Source of the DNA: Pseudomonas farsensis
GTDB taxonomy: Bacteria; Pseudomonadota; Gammaproteobacteria; Pseudomonadales; Pseudomonadaceae
Length of the DNA stretch: 64,000 nt
Direction: 5' to 3'
NCBI RefSeq assembly: GCF_014268805.2
Contig: NZ_JABWRF020000002.1
Location: 372,001 to 436,000 of the forward strand
Shown one piece after another: positions 1 through 9,038 of the stretch. The translations under genes were made by a program, and so were the position numbers. The notes under the pieces were generated by a model. That model was not told the origin of the DNA. It did no database searches and saw only the letters and a program-made list of their open reading frames with translations. The number at the start of each line of letters is the position of its first letter. The first letter of the stretch is position 1.

Positions 1-45
1 CAGGTGGGCGGCGACCGGCTGGCGAAGGGGTTGAACAAGCGCTGA
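1..45 (+). CDS. Possible 3' end of an upstream gene
   Basis: Frame 1 is open from the window edge and stops with TGA at 43-45, giving 14 residues ending in LNKR. This may be the C-terminus of a gene lying to the left. The piece is too short to identify and the open frame could be chance, so the call is weak. Confidence 0.25.
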   Translation, partial: QVGGDRLAKGLNKR

Positions 46-88
46 ACAGCGTTCCGTGCGCTGAAAGCCAGGTTAGACAGCACCGCAC

Positions 89-212
89 AAAACGAAACTA
101 TGTCTTCGTTTTTATGCTCACAACAGATTAAATAGCAAAAAACTAAAATAAAACTTAGCTTTTAGGTCGTGGCACTCACAGGAAAGCATAATCGAAGCTA
201 TTATTTCGTTTT
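89..212. promoter_or_regulatory. Three phased operator-like palindromes before hipBA
   Basis: Three dyads with 8-bp spacers lie upstream of hipB. Site 1 (89-112) is AAAACGAA-N8-TTCGTTTT, perfect. Site 2 (139-162) is AAAACTAA-N8-TTAGCTTT, imperfect. Site 3 (189-212) is TAATCGAA-N8-TTCGTTTT. Their centres fall at 100.5, 150.5 and 200.5, exactly 50 bp apart. E. coli HipB binds several TATCC-N8-GGATA operators before hipBA, so the same spacer length suggests HipB autorepression sites with a different half-site. The binding role is inferred. The AT-rich stretch 113-190 probably carries the promoter. Confidence 0.6.
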
Positions 213-227
213 TAACGAGCGAATCCC

Positions 228-455
228 ATGAACCCATTGCGTCAGATCCTCACTGCTGATGACCTGGGCAGCACCATACGCCACGCCAGAAAGTCCCAAG
301 GGATCACTCAATCCGATCTCGCGCTGCTGGTGGGTAAAAGCCATGTCTTGCTGCGAGACATCGAAAGGGGTAAAGGCAGTGTGTCCGTCGGCAGTGTGCT
401 TCAGATCATGCAGGAACTGGGCATCCGCCTGTATGTGGACGTTCGCGACGAATGA
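228..455 (+). CDS. hipB: HipB-like antitoxin, XRE-family HTH
   Basis: A 75-residue protein that is almost entirely one Cro/CI-type helix-turn-helix, with the typical ITQSDLALLVGKS helix pair followed by LRDIERGKGSVSVGSVLQIM. Size and position match HipB antitoxins, which neutralise HipA and bind the operon's own operators. The ATG at 228 follows the operator array by 15 bp. The stop overlaps the start of hipA by 4 bases (ATGA), so translation is probably coupled. It likely represses its own operon through the three palindromes upstream. Family assignment is firm; toxin pairing is inferred from adjacency. Confidence 0.88.
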   Translation: MNPLRQILTADDLGSTIRHARKSQGITQSDLALLVGKSHVLLRDIERGKGSVSVGSVLQIMQELGIRLYVDVRDE

Positions 456-1705
456 GAAAGCTCGAAGTTTTCATCAACGATCAGCATGTCGCCACGCTGC
501 GTGATGACGCAGGCATATGGAGCCTGGAATACACATCGGAATGGGCCGAACGTAGCGACGGTTACGATCTTTCCCCAGCGCTCCCGCGCAACAAAGGGGC
601 AATCGTCGATGGCTCATCGCAACGCCCTGTGCAGTGGTTCTTCGACAACCTTCTGCCGGAGGAGCATGCCCGCGAATTACTGGCGAGCGACGCGCGTATC
701 GCGTTTGCCGATGCGTTCGGCCTGCTGGGCTATTACGGGGCTGAATCTGCCGGGGCGATTACCTTGCTGGACGATGGCGAGCAGGTCCGCCTCCAAGGCT
801 TGAAACCCTTGAGCGACTCGCAACTGAGTGAGCGCATCGGCAATCTGCCGCGCGTTGCCCTGACGACAGGCGCGCCCAAGCGCATGTCCCTGGCCGGTGC
901 ACAGCACAAATTGCCGATCGTGATGATCGACGGCGTTTTGTCAGAGCCCGTCGGCAGTACGGCTTCAACCCACATCCTCAAGCCGGATCACCCGCAGCGC
1001 GAGCTGTACGATGCGACTGCCGTGAATGAATGGTTTGTAATGAGCCTGGCGCAAGCCATGAAACTTGATGTCCCGCCCGTAGCGCTGCGACGGGTGCCGG
1101 AGCCTGTCTATCTGATCGAGCGATTCGACCGCCGCTTGCGGCAAGGCGAGCTGGAACGCCTGCACGTACTGGATGCATGCCAATTGCTGACGCTGGACAA
1201 AAGCTTCAAGTACCAGCAGGCAACCGTTCAGACACTACTGAAAATCCTGGCCCGCGTGCGTAATGTGGCGCAGACACGGATGCGCCTGTTCCGCTGGCTG
1301 GTTTTCAACATTCTGGTGGGAAACAACGATGCGCATCTAAAGAATCTGTCGTTCCATGTGCAAGCCGATGCATGCTATCTGGCGCCGCATTACGACCTGC
1401 TGTGTACAGCGGTCTACGGCGAAACATCGGCGCCGTGGCTCGACGCTGAGCTGGTCTGGAAACCTGATGGGGTGCGTACTCACGCAGAAGTCACGCGCAA
1501 CAGTGTGTTAAGCCTGGGTGAGGCGATCGGCGTTCCGAGCATTTTGGGCAAAAAAATCATCGATGAGCTGGCCACTGTGATTGAAAGCCGGGCCCAGGAG
1601 CTCTTGCAGGCGCATGTTCATACCCTGACTGCCGGCGAGGCGCGGCTGGTGCGACGAATCGTGCATGGGGTTATTCGAGATATGGTGCTGAGACTCAAAA
1701 GCTGA
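452..1705 (+). CDS. hipA: HipA-like serine/threonine kinase toxin
   Basis: A 417-residue protein, close to the usual length of HipA kinases. Visible motifs in order are the ATP-loop segment RMSLAGAQHK (144-153), HILKPD with the candidate ATP lysine K177, ERFDR (223-227), the catalytic loop GNNDAHLKN (290-298, with D293) and YDL (314-316, a DFG-like metal site with D315). HipA of E. coli phosphorylates GltX and drives persistence; the substrate here cannot be read from sequence. All key residues are present, so the kinase looks active. It overlaps hipB by 4 bases and converges on the GGDEF-EAL gene 23 bp downstream. Confidence 0.9.
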   Translation: MRKLEVFINDQHVATLRDDAGIWSLEYTSEWAERSDGYDLSPALPRNKGAIVDGSSQRPVQWFFDNLLPEEHARELLASDARIAFADAFGLLGYYGAESAGAITLLDDGEQVRLQGLKPLSDSQLSERIGNLPRVALTTGAPKRMSLAGAQHKLPIVMIDGVLSEPVGSTASTHILKPDHPQRELYDATAVNEWFVMSLAQAMKLDVPPVALRRVPEPVYLIERFDRRLRQGELERLHVLDACQLLTLDKSFKYQQATVQTLLKILARVRNVAQTRMRLFRWLVFNILVGNNDAHLKNLSFHVQADACYLAPHYDLLCTAVYGETSAPWLDAELVWKPDGVRTHAEVTRNSVLSLGEAIGVPSILGKKIIDELATVIESRAQELLQAHVHTLTAGEARLVRRIVHGVIRDMVLRLKS

Positions 1706-1728
1706 GGGTATCGGCAAGCACCGAAGCC

Positions 1729-3624
1729 TCACCCCCAGCGCAGCTCCTGCGCGGGCACGGGCCTGCCGAACCAGTAGCCCTGCCCCAGCTGGCACTGCTG
1801 CTCCAGCAGAAAGCGCGCCTGCTCGGCCTGCTCGATCCCTTCGGCATGCACCTTCATGCCCATGCTGCGGGCAAGGGCGATGATCACCCGCACAATGGCG
1901 ACATCGTCTTCATCGCACGGCAAGCCGGCGACGAAGCCCTGGTCGATCTTGAGTTTCTGCACCGGCATGCGCTTGAGGCGCAGCAGTGATGAATAACCGG
2001 TGCCGAAATCATCGATGGCCAGGTTCAGGCCCAATTCGCGCAGGCGGTGCAACTGTTCGAGCGCCACTTCAGGGTCTTCCATCACCGCGCTTTCGGTCAC
2101 TTCCAGCTCCAGCAGCGCCGGGTCCAGGCCGGTGTCGTGCAGCACATCGGCCACCTCGCGGAACAGCTCGTGCTGGCCGAACAGGCGGCTGGAGATATTC
2201 ACCGCAACGAACTCCAAGTGCTTGCCCTGCGCCTGCCACTGCACCATCTGCCGGCAGGCCTGGCGAAGTACCCAGGCATCGATTTCAGCGATCAGCCCGG
2301 TGCGCTCGGCAATCGGGATGAACTCCCCCGGCGGCACCAGGCCGCGCTCCGGGTGGTGCCAGCGCACCAGCGCCTCGACGCCGACCATCTGGCTGCTGAA
2401 CAGGTCGTGCACCGGCTGGAAGAACACGCGCAGCTCTTGCTGCTCCAGCGCCCGGCGCAGTTCACCTGCGGTTTCTACCCGGTGCTGGGCGTGGGCGGTC
2501 AGCTCTTCGGTGTACAACGCATAGCAGGCGCGGCCGTTGTTCTTGGCCTTGAACAGCGCAGAATCCGCGTTACGCAGCAGTTGCTCGGCGCTCAGCGCAT
2601 CGCTTGGGAACAGGCTGATGCCGATGCTGGCACTGATGAACAGGCGATGGTCATCGCACAGAAACGGCTCGCGCAGCCGCTCGATGATGGTCTGCGCCAG
2701 TTTGCCGGCATGGCCGATCTGCTGGCAGTTTTCGGCCAGCACACCAAATTCGTCGCCCCCCAGGCGCGCCAGGGTCACGCTGGTGCCCAGCACCTCACGC
2801 AGGCGCTCGCCCACCAGCTTGAGCAACTGGTCGCCGATGGTATGGCCCAGGCCGTCGTTGATGCTCTGAAAGTGGTCAAGATCGAGCAGCAGCAAGGTGC
2901 AACCGCGCTTGTTGGCCTGCGCAGCGGCAATCGCCTGTTCGGCGCGGTCGTTGAACAACAGGCGGTTGGGCAGGCCCGTCAGCGGGTCATGGTGGGCCAG
3001 AAAGGCCAGTTCCTGCTCGCTGTGCTTGATCGCGCTGATATCGCTGAACACCGCCACGTAATGGCTCAGCTCGCCGCTGTCGTCACAAATGGCGCGGATC
3101 GTCTGCCATTGCGGGTAGATCTCGCCACTTTTGCGCCGGTTCCAGATCTCGCCACTCCACTCGCCCTGCTCGGTGAGGGTGGTGTAGATCTGCTGGTAGA
3201 ACGCAGCCCCATGGCGGCCAGACTTGAACTTGCTCGGGCGCTGGCCGATGACTTCGTCCTGCTGGTAACCGGTAATGCGCATGAAAGCGCGGTTGACGTG
3301 CACGATCAGGCCGTTACGGTCGGTGACCAGCACCCCTTCCAGGGTGCTGTCGAACACCGCTGCCGCCATGCGCAGGCGCTCGCGGTCCTCGCTGCGCAGC
3401 CGTGCACCGGCGCCGATGAAATTGAGCAGCCGTGCGCGCGAGACAAAAATCAGCACGGCGCTGAACAGCACCCAGACCACCAGGTTGATCTGCCGACCGA
3501 TGGCCAAGGCCAGCGGGGTATCCGCCATACGCTGCAACAACAGCTCCGAGAGCCCCAACCAGAGGATCGAAAGCACCACGTAAAGCGCGGCCATGCGCAA
3601 GGCGTCGCGAACGGAAACGGACAT
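1729..3624 (-). CDS. Membrane PAS-GGDEF-EAL cyclic-di-GMP protein
   Basis: A 631-residue protein. Two transmembrane segments (about 8-30 and 44-64) are followed by a PAS domain (about 88-200), a GGDEF domain with intact GGDEF at 289-293, and an EAL domain whose signature EAL is at 417-419. The EAL part keeps metal and catalytic motifs (LELEVTES, IDDFGTGYSS, KIDQGFV, AEGIE), so phosphodiesterase activity is plausible. No RxxD inhibitory site precedes GGDEF, so product inhibition of the cyclase half is unlikely. Which activity dominates cannot be decided here. In P. aeruginosa a homologous GGDEF-EAL gene also neighbours desA and oscA (recalled synteny). Confidence 0.92.
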   Translation of the reverse strand: MSVSVRDALRMAALYVVLSILWLGLSELLLQRMADTPLALAIGRQINLVVWVLFSAVLIFVSRARLLNFIGAGARLRSEDRERLRMAAAVFDSTLEGVLVTDRNGLIVHVNRAFMRITGYQQDEVIGQRPSKFKSGRHGAAFYQQIYTTLTEQGEWSGEIWNRRKSGEIYPQWQTIRAICDDSGELSHYVAVFSDISAIKHSEQELAFLAHHDPLTGLPNRLLFNDRAEQAIAAAQANKRGCTLLLLDLDHFQSINDGLGHTIGDQLLKLVGERLREVLGTSVTLARLGGDEFGVLAENCQQIGHAGKLAQTIIERLREPFLCDDHRLFISASIGISLFPSDALSAEQLLRNADSALFKAKNNGRACYALYTEELTAHAQHRVETAGELRRALEQQELRVFFQPVHDLFSSQMVGVEALVRWHHPERGLVPPGEFIPIAERTGLIAEIDAWVLRQACRQMVQWQAQGKHLEFVAVNISSRLFGQHELFREVADVLHDTGLDPALLELEVTESAVMEDPEVALEQLHRLRELGLNLAIDDFGTGYSSLLRLKRMPVQKLKIDQGFVAGLPCDEDDVAIVRVIIALARSMGMKVHAEGIEQAEQARFLLEQQCQLGQGYWFGRPVPAQELRWG

Positions 3625-3774
3625 GTCGGGTGGATGAGCCCTTTGAAATTAAGGGGGCATTATAAAGGCTGAAACACCCTGTGACTTCCTATCCAAAAGG
3701 GCGACTGGTTTTATTTCACTGCCAAGGGATAATGCAACCGCTGTTTCCCTGTTTTTCCGAGGGTCTTTCCCGTT

Positions 3775-4959
3775 ATGTGGTATTACGGTTTGCTCGATCT
3801 GTCGGCCTGGCAACTGGTCGGCGTCACCCTACTGATGACGCACGTGACCATCGTCAGCGTGACCATCTACCTGCACCGCTATTCGGCGCACCGCGCGCTC
3901 GAACTCAACGCAGGCCTCAAGCATTTCTTCCGCTTCTGGCTGTGGCTCACCACGGCGCAGAACACCCGCGAGTGGACAGCCATCCACCGCAAGCACCACG
4001 CCAAATGCGAAACCCCGGACGACCCCCACAGCCCCGTGCACAAGGGCTTGGGCACCGTGCTGCGCAAGGGCGCCGAGCTGTACCGCGAAGAGGCACGCAA
4101 CCCCGAAACCCTGCGCATCTATGGCAAAAACTGCCCGGACGACTGGATCGAGCGCAACCTCTACTCGCGCTACAAGCTCGGTGGCATCGCCTTGATGGCA
4201 GTCATCGACCTGCTGTTGTTCGGCACCATCGGCATTACCATCTGGGCCGTGCAAATGGCCTGGATTCCCTTCTGGGCGGCCGGCGTGGTCAACGGCTTGG
4301 GCCATGCCGTGGGCTATCGCAACTTCGAGTGCCGTGACGCTGCCACCAACCTGGTGCCGTGGGGCATCATCATTGGCGGCGAAGAACTGCACAACAATCA
4401 CCACACCTACCCCAACTCGGCCAAGCTGTCGGTGCGCCGCTGGGAGTTCGACATGGGCTGGATGTGGATCCGCCTGCTGAGCATGCTGCGCCTGGCCAAG
4501 GTGCAGCGTGTGGCGCCTATCGCGCACCGGGTCGAGGGCAAGGCCTCGCTGGACATGGACACCGCCATGGCCATCCTCAACAACCGGTTCCAGATCATGG
4601 CGCAGTACCGCAAGCTGGTCATCGCGCCGCTGGTGAAGCAGGAAGTCGGCAATCTCGACACCTCGGTGCGGCATCACTTCCGCCGCGCCAAGCGCCTGCT
4701 GTCGCGTGAAACCAGCCTGCTGCAGGACCGTCATCACCTGCGTATCGAGTCGATGCTGGCGCACAGCCAGGCGCTGAAGACCATCTACGAAAAACGCCTT
4801 GCCCTGCAGCAGATATGGGCCCGCACCAGCGCCAACGGCCATGACATGCTCGCGGCCATGAAAGACTGGGTCCACGAGGCCGAAGCCAGTGGTATCCAGT
4901 CGCTGCGCGACTTCGCCGCACAGCTTAAAACCTACTCGCTGCGCCCCACCGGCGCCTGA
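3775..4959 (+). CDS. desA: Membrane fatty-acid desaturase (DesA type)
   Basis: A 394-residue integral membrane protein with the three histidine boxes of acyl desaturases: HRYSAH (34-39), HRKHH (71-75) and HNNHH (206-210). Hydrophobic stretches flank them, as expected for a di-iron enzyme at the inner membrane. In P. aeruginosa, DesA introduces a delta-9 double bond into acyl chains of existing phospholipids to adjust fluidity under oxygen. The C-terminal ~130 residues are hydrophilic and helical, beyond the catalytic core. It is transcribed divergently from the GGDEF-EAL gene across a 150 bp gap. Substrate position is inferred from the family. Confidence 0.88.
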   Translation: MWYYGLLDLSAWQLVGVTLLMTHVTIVSVTIYLHRYSAHRALELNAGLKHFFRFWLWLTTAQNTREWTAIHRKHHAKCETPDDPHSPVHKGLGTVLRKGAELYREEARNPETLRIYGKNCPDDWIERNLYSRYKLGGIALMAVIDLLLFGTIGITIWAVQMAWIPFWAAGVVNGLGHAVGYRNFECRDAATNLVPWGIIIGGEELHNNHHTYPNSAKLSVRRWEFDMGWMWIRLLSMLRLAKVQRVAPIAHRVEGKASLDMDTAMAILNNRFQIMAQYRKLVIAPLVKQEVGNLDTSVRHHFRRAKRLLSRETSLLQDRHHLRIESMLAHSQALKTIYEKRLALQQIWARTSANGHDMLAAMKDWVHEAEASGIQSLRDFAAQLKTYSLRPTGA

Positions 4960-5099
4960 CGCCCGCTGATCGCCATGCCCTGCAACAGGGCATGACATCT
5001 GGAACTTTACCCCCGCGCAACGACTCAAACCCGGCACATCGCCCGCGTGGCGGGCCGGTCCCAGGCCGCACGCCCTTCGTCGAGATTCGTTTCGTGCTC

Positions 5100-6089
5100 A
5101 TGGCCAAAGACCGCCCAACCCTGCCCACCGGCGGCCCCCGCCCCGAGGCTGCCCAAACACTACTCGCCCTGCTGCACGCCCAGGGTGAAGTGGCGCGCCT
5201 CAGTGAACGCGAGCAGCTGTATTCGTCGCTGCTCGACAGCGTCAATGCAGCGTTGTGGGCCTTCGATTGGGAAACCCGCCAGGTGCTCTATGTAAGCCCG
5301 GCGTTCGAGCGCATTTTTGGGCGCCCCGCAAGCCTGGTGATGGCCGACTACAACGAATGGCGCGATGCGATCTACCCCGACGACCTGGAATACGCCGAGC
5401 GCAGCCTGGCGCAAGTGTTGGTCAAGGGCACCGTCGAGGACCGTGAGTACCGCATCATCAACGCCGCGGGCGAAGTGCGTTGGCTGAGCGACAAGTGCTA
5501 CATCAACCAGCAGCGCGAGGGTGACCCGCGGGTGATCATCGTCGGTATTGCTGAAGACATCACCGAAAAGAAGCAGCTTGAAGGCGAACTGCAACGCCTG
5601 GCCACCACCGATGTGCTCACCCAGAGCAGCAACCGCCGGCACTTCTTCGAGTGTGCCCAGCAGGCTTTCGAGAAGGCCCGTGAAGACGGCACGCCCATGG
5701 CGTTTTTGCTGTTGGACATCGACGATTTCAAACTCATCAACGACAGCTACGGCCACCAGGAAGGCGACCAGGTGCTGCAACGCATCGCCGACAGTGGCAA
5801 GGCCGTGCTACGCCGGGGCGACCTGTTCGGGCGCATTGGCGGTGAAGAGTTCGCGGCGGTGTTCCCCGGCTGCACAGCAGAGGTCGCCGAGCAGATCGCC
5901 GAGCGCCTGCAGCGCGAGATCCAGCGCTTGAGCTTCAGCCATGGCGAGCAAACCTATGGTGTGACCGTCAGCCAGGGGCTGACCGGCCTACGCGATGAAG
6001 ACGCAACGCTGGACACCCTGTATGCCCGTGCCGATGCCGCGATGTACCAGGCAAAGCGGCAGGGCAAGAATCAGATCGTACTGGGCTGA
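5100..6089 (+). CDS. PAS-GGDEF diguanylate cyclase
   Basis: A soluble protein of 329 residues. An N-terminal PAS/PAC domain (roughly 40-170) leads into a GGDEF domain with the active form GGEEF. An RRGD motif sits five residues before GGEEF, matching the RxxD inhibitory site, so feedback control by cyclic-di-GMP is likely. The frame is open upstream to 4992, but those residues are Pro/Arg-rich and unlike a domain, so I start at the ATG at 5100; a GTG at 5094 is the alternative. It follows desA in the same direction and converges on the HDOD gene. Confidence 0.85.
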   Translation: MAKDRPTLPTGGPRPEAAQTLLALLHAQGEVARLSEREQLYSSLLDSVNAALWAFDWETRQVLYVSPAFERIFGRPASLVMADYNEWRDAIYPDDLEYAERSLAQVLVKGTVEDREYRIINAAGEVRWLSDKCYINQQREGDPRVIIVGIAEDITEKKQLEGELQRLATTDVLTQSSNRRHFFECAQQAFEKAREDGTPMAFLLLDIDDFKLINDSYGHQEGDQVLQRIADSGKAVLRRGDLFGRIGGEEFAAVFPGCTAEVAEQIAERLQREIQRLSFSHGEQTYGVTVSQGLTGLRDEDATLDTLYARADAAMYQAKRQGKNQIVLG

Positions 6090-6101
6090 TTTTCTGAAGC
6101 G

Positions 6102-7448
6102 CTATTCAGGGCTGGCTTTGACAGCCTCATCCGAAACAGCCTCCCCCTCGCCTACCGTACCCTCCACCTCATCCTGCTGCGCCGCCTGTTCGCGGGCCAG
6201 CGCCGCCTGGCGCTCGGCCTCTTCCTCGGCCACCGCATGCGGGTTGACCTTGCGCAGCGCGGTAAGCTCGGGCAGCCCAAGCTTGAGCAAGCGCGCAGTC
6301 TTGCCGCCGGCAATCTTCTCAAGCCCGGCGCTGGGCTTGAGCCGGGCCATCTGCCCGGCCAGGCTCATGGCGAGGATCTCGCGGGAATACACCCCGCCGC
6401 CCAGTTGATAGACAGCGGCAATGAGCTCGCGCAGATCCAGCGGCAAGCGCCAGCGAGTCCGTAGCGCCGAGCCGAACGGGGCGCCGAACTCGTTGAGCGA
6501 CAATTGCACCTGGTCTTCATCCAGCTCGCCCCCGGCCAGGCGCCACTCCTGCAACGTCCGCAACACCGCCAGATCGCCCAGGCAATGCAAAAGCCCGGCG
6601 CAATAACAGCGCTCTTCGTCGACCTCCAACTGCCGCGCCAAGGTGCGGCCGTACTCGGCGGTATGCAGCGACAGGTTCCAGTAATGCGCCGCATGCCGCG
6701 CCAGCAGCGGGTCGCTCAGGCGGGCGCTGCGCTTGAGCGTAAGGCCCAGGATCAGGTTCATGCTCTGGGTGCTGCCGAGCTTGTTCAACGCCTGCAACAG
6801 CGTTTGCACCGAGCCATCGCGGTGCAACGCTGCGCTATTGGCAGCGGCAATCAGCACACCGGTGATCTGCGGGTCGCTGCGCACCTCTTGCTCCAACACC
6901 TTGAGGTCCAGCCCGTGCGGGTTAAGGGCGCGCTTGATCGCCACCTCCACATCGGCGAACAACGGGCCGCCATCGGCAGTGGCGCGGCGCTGTTCCAGAA
7001 AGTCCACAAGCCGGGCACCCGCTTGCAGCGCCGGGACCGGGCAGGCAACCTGCTGACCGGCATCGAGCAGCAGGTGCTCCAGGCGCTTGCGCAGGTTGTC
7101 CATGTCGAGCGGCTTGCTCAGGTAGGCGGTGGGCTGCAGCGGCAACGCTTCGCGCACACTGGCGCTGTCGGCACGATTGCTCAGCAGAATGAACGGCAGG
7201 CCCGCGCGCGCGCCCTTGGCGCGCACCTTGCGCAGCAGGTCGAGGCCATCGACGCCGGACAGTTCACGGGCTGCGATGATCAGGTCAGGGTTGGCCGCCA
7301 GCGCGGTGACCGCCTGCGCGCCATCGGCGCAGATCTGCAGGCGCGCATCGCAGCGCACGCTAAGCAGCATCTCGCTGAGCATGTCGCGCACCCAAGGGTC
7401 GCTTTCGACGATCAGCACGCGGGGGGGTAAGGGGTCGGCCGCACTCAT
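6102..7448 (-). CDS. Receiver-HDOD regulator with degenerate receiver
   Basis: A 448-residue protein. An N-terminal response-regulator-like domain (about 9-130) is followed by an HDOD domain (about 155-370) and a charged Ala/Glu/Gln-rich tail. The receiver begins with RVLIVESDPW and ends with a conserved LSKPL lysine. The position that normally holds the phosphorylated aspartate is alanine in PDLIIAARELSGVDG. The domain is therefore probably a pseudo-receiver that signals without phosphorylation. HDOD domains are catalytically silent HD relatives used as protein-interaction or signalling modules. Its two flanking c-di-GMP genes suggest a shared signalling role, but that is inference. Confidence 0.85.
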   Translation of the reverse strand: MSAADPLPPRVLIVESDPWVRDMLSEMLLSVRCDARLQICADGAQAVTALAANPDLIIAARELSGVDGLDLLRKVRAKGARAGLPFILLSNRADSASVREALPLQPTAYLSKPLDMDNLRKRLEHLLLDAGQQVACPVPALQAGARLVDFLEQRRATADGGPLFADVEVAIKRALNPHGLDLKVLEQEVRSDPQITGVLIAAANSAALHRDGSVQTLLQALNKLGSTQSMNLILGLTLKRSARLSDPLLARHAAHYWNLSLHTAEYGRTLARQLEVDEERCYCAGLLHCLGDLAVLRTLQEWRLAGGELDEDQVQLSLNEFGAPFGSALRTRWRLPLDLRELIAAVYQLGGGVYSREILAMSLAGQMARLKPSAGLEKIAGGKTARLLKLGLPELTALRKVNPHAVAEEEAERQAALAREQAAQQDEVEGTVGEGEAVSDEAVKASPE

Positions 7449-7534
7449 GGCGAATCTCCAGTAATGACACGCGATCCATCGCAGCTTCCACGGATTCCTC
7501 TTACAACCTTAGCGCCACACGCCTGCAAACGGCA

Positions 7535-7563
7535 CAAAAAAACCCGCCGAGGCGGGTTTTTTC
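7535..7563 (-). terminator. Intrinsic terminator after gabT
   Basis: The hairpin AACCCGCC-GA-GGCGGGTT is flanked by A-runs on one side and T-runs on the other, so it can stop transcription in either direction. It lies 15 bp past the gabT stop, and gabT is the obvious client. Confidence 0.85.
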
Positions 7564-7577
7564 TGAAGCGGGTCACA

Positions 7578-8855
7578 TCAGCCGAGTTCAGCGAAGCACT
7601 CTTCGATGATGGCCAGGCCTTTGTCCAGCAGGGCATCTTCGGCGGTCAGCGGCACGAGAATCCGCAGGACGTTGCCGTAGGTGCCGCAGGACAGCAGGAT
7701 CAGGCCCTTGTCACGCGCCTTGGCCACCACCTGAGCAACAGCAGCGGCGTTCGGGGTGTGGGTGCCTTTCTCGAACACTTCTACCGCGATCATGGAACCC
7801 ATGCCGCGCACGTCACCGATGATGGCGTGTTTAGCCTGGATTTTACGCAGGCCAGCGGTCAGGTGCTCGCCAACAGCCTTGCTGCGGTCCAGCAGTTTTT
7901 CTTCCTCGAACACTTGGATAACCGCCAGGGCCGCCGCACAAGCGATCGGCGAACCGGCGTAGGTGCCGCCCAGGCCGCCCGGGGCGATGGCGTCCATGTA
8001 TTCGGCCTTGCCGCACACACCGGCCAGCGGGAAGCCGCCAGCGATGGACTTGGCGAAGGTGGTCAGGTCAGGCGCGACGCCCATCTGCTCCATGGCGAAG
8101 AAGGTGCCAGTACGGCCAGCGCCGGTCTGTACTTCGTCAGCGATCAGCAGGATGCCGTGCTGGTCGCACAGCGCGCGCAGGCGCTTCATCAGCTCTTTAG
8201 GCGCTGGCAGGAAGCCGCCTTCGCCTTGTACCGGCTCGAGGATGATGGCAGCGATATCACGCGGCTCGGCATCGTTCTTGAAAATGCGCTCTACCGAGGC
8301 AATGGCGTCGTCAACACTGACACCGTGCAGCTCGCTCGGGAACAGCGCGCGGAACACGCCACCTGGCATCAGGCCCATGCCTGCCGAGTACGGCACGACT
8401 TTGCCGGTCAGGCCCAGAGTCATCATGGTGCGGCCGTGGTAGCCGCCGGTGAAGGCGATGACGCCGGCACGGCCAGTGGCGGCGCGGGCGATCTTCACGG
8501 CGTTTTCAACGGCTTCGGAGCCGGAGGTGACCAGCAGGGTCTTCTTCTCGAAGTCGCCTGGGACCAGCTTGTTGATCTTTTCGCACAGCTCGACGTAGGG
8601 CTCGTAGGCCAGCACCTGGAAGCAGGTGTGGCTGACCTTGGTCAGCTGCTCTTGCACAGCGGCAACCACTTTCGGGTGCAGGTGGCCGGTATTGAGTACG
8701 GCGATGCCGCCAGCGAAGTCGATCAGTTCGCGGCCTTCAACGTCGATTACCGTCGCGTTCTTCGCCGACTCGACGAAGATCGGGTGGATCTGGCCAACGC
8801 CACGTGGGACGGCGGCGATACGGCGTTGCATCAAGGATTCGTTGGTCTTGCTCAT
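7578..8855 (-). CDS. gabT: 4-aminobutyrate aminotransferase
   Basis: A 425-residue class III PLP aminotransferase. GabT moves the amino group of GABA to 2-oxoglutarate, giving succinate semialdehyde and glutamate. The cofactor residues are visible: LLIADEVQTG with D240 and TTFAKSIAGG with the Schiff-base lysine K269, plus the GSE phosphate-binding stretch (112-114). It lies downstream of gabD in the same direction with a 183 bp gap, so the two may be one operon or have separate promoters. A strong terminator follows. It probably also handles 5-aminovalerate, as reported for pseudomonad homologues. Confidence 0.93.
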   Translation of the reverse strand: MSKTNESLMQRRIAAVPRGVGQIHPIFVESAKNATVIDVEGRELIDFAGGIAVLNTGHLHPKVVAAVQEQLTKVSHTCFQVLAYEPYVELCEKINKLVPGDFEKKTLLVTSGSEAVENAVKIARAATGRAGVIAFTGGYHGRTMMTLGLTGKVVPYSAGMGLMPGGVFRALFPSELHGVSVDDAIASVERIFKNDAEPRDIAAIILEPVQGEGGFLPAPKELMKRLRALCDQHGILLIADEVQTGAGRTGTFFAMEQMGVAPDLTTFAKSIAGGFPLAGVCGKAEYMDAIAPGGLGGTYAGSPIACAAALAVIQVFEEEKLLDRSKAVGEHLTAGLRKIQAKHAIIGDVRGMGSMIAVEVFEKGTHTPNAAAVAQVVAKARDKGLILLSCGTYGNVLRILVPLTAEDALLDKGLAIIEECFAELG

Positions 8856-9038
8856 AATGCCCTCATTCGCGCCGATGGAAACGGCGCTTTTATTCGGGGG
8901 TGGCTGGAACGTGCGTGATCAGTATTCGTTGATCGACTGTCGCGAACACCCTGGCCACCAGGTACTGCAATGTCAAAAAGACCAGCGAGGCGTCGCTCTC
9001 GCGCCCCGCTGGCAGAGGTAAAAACAGCGAGTGCCGGA

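Noticed and set aside
2047..3672. Long open frame (541 codons) on the plus strand across the GGDEF-EAL gene
   Set aside because: It is a shadow of the real minus-strand gene: Gln/His/Ala-rich composition, no domain, no ribosome site. High GC keeps antisense frames open.
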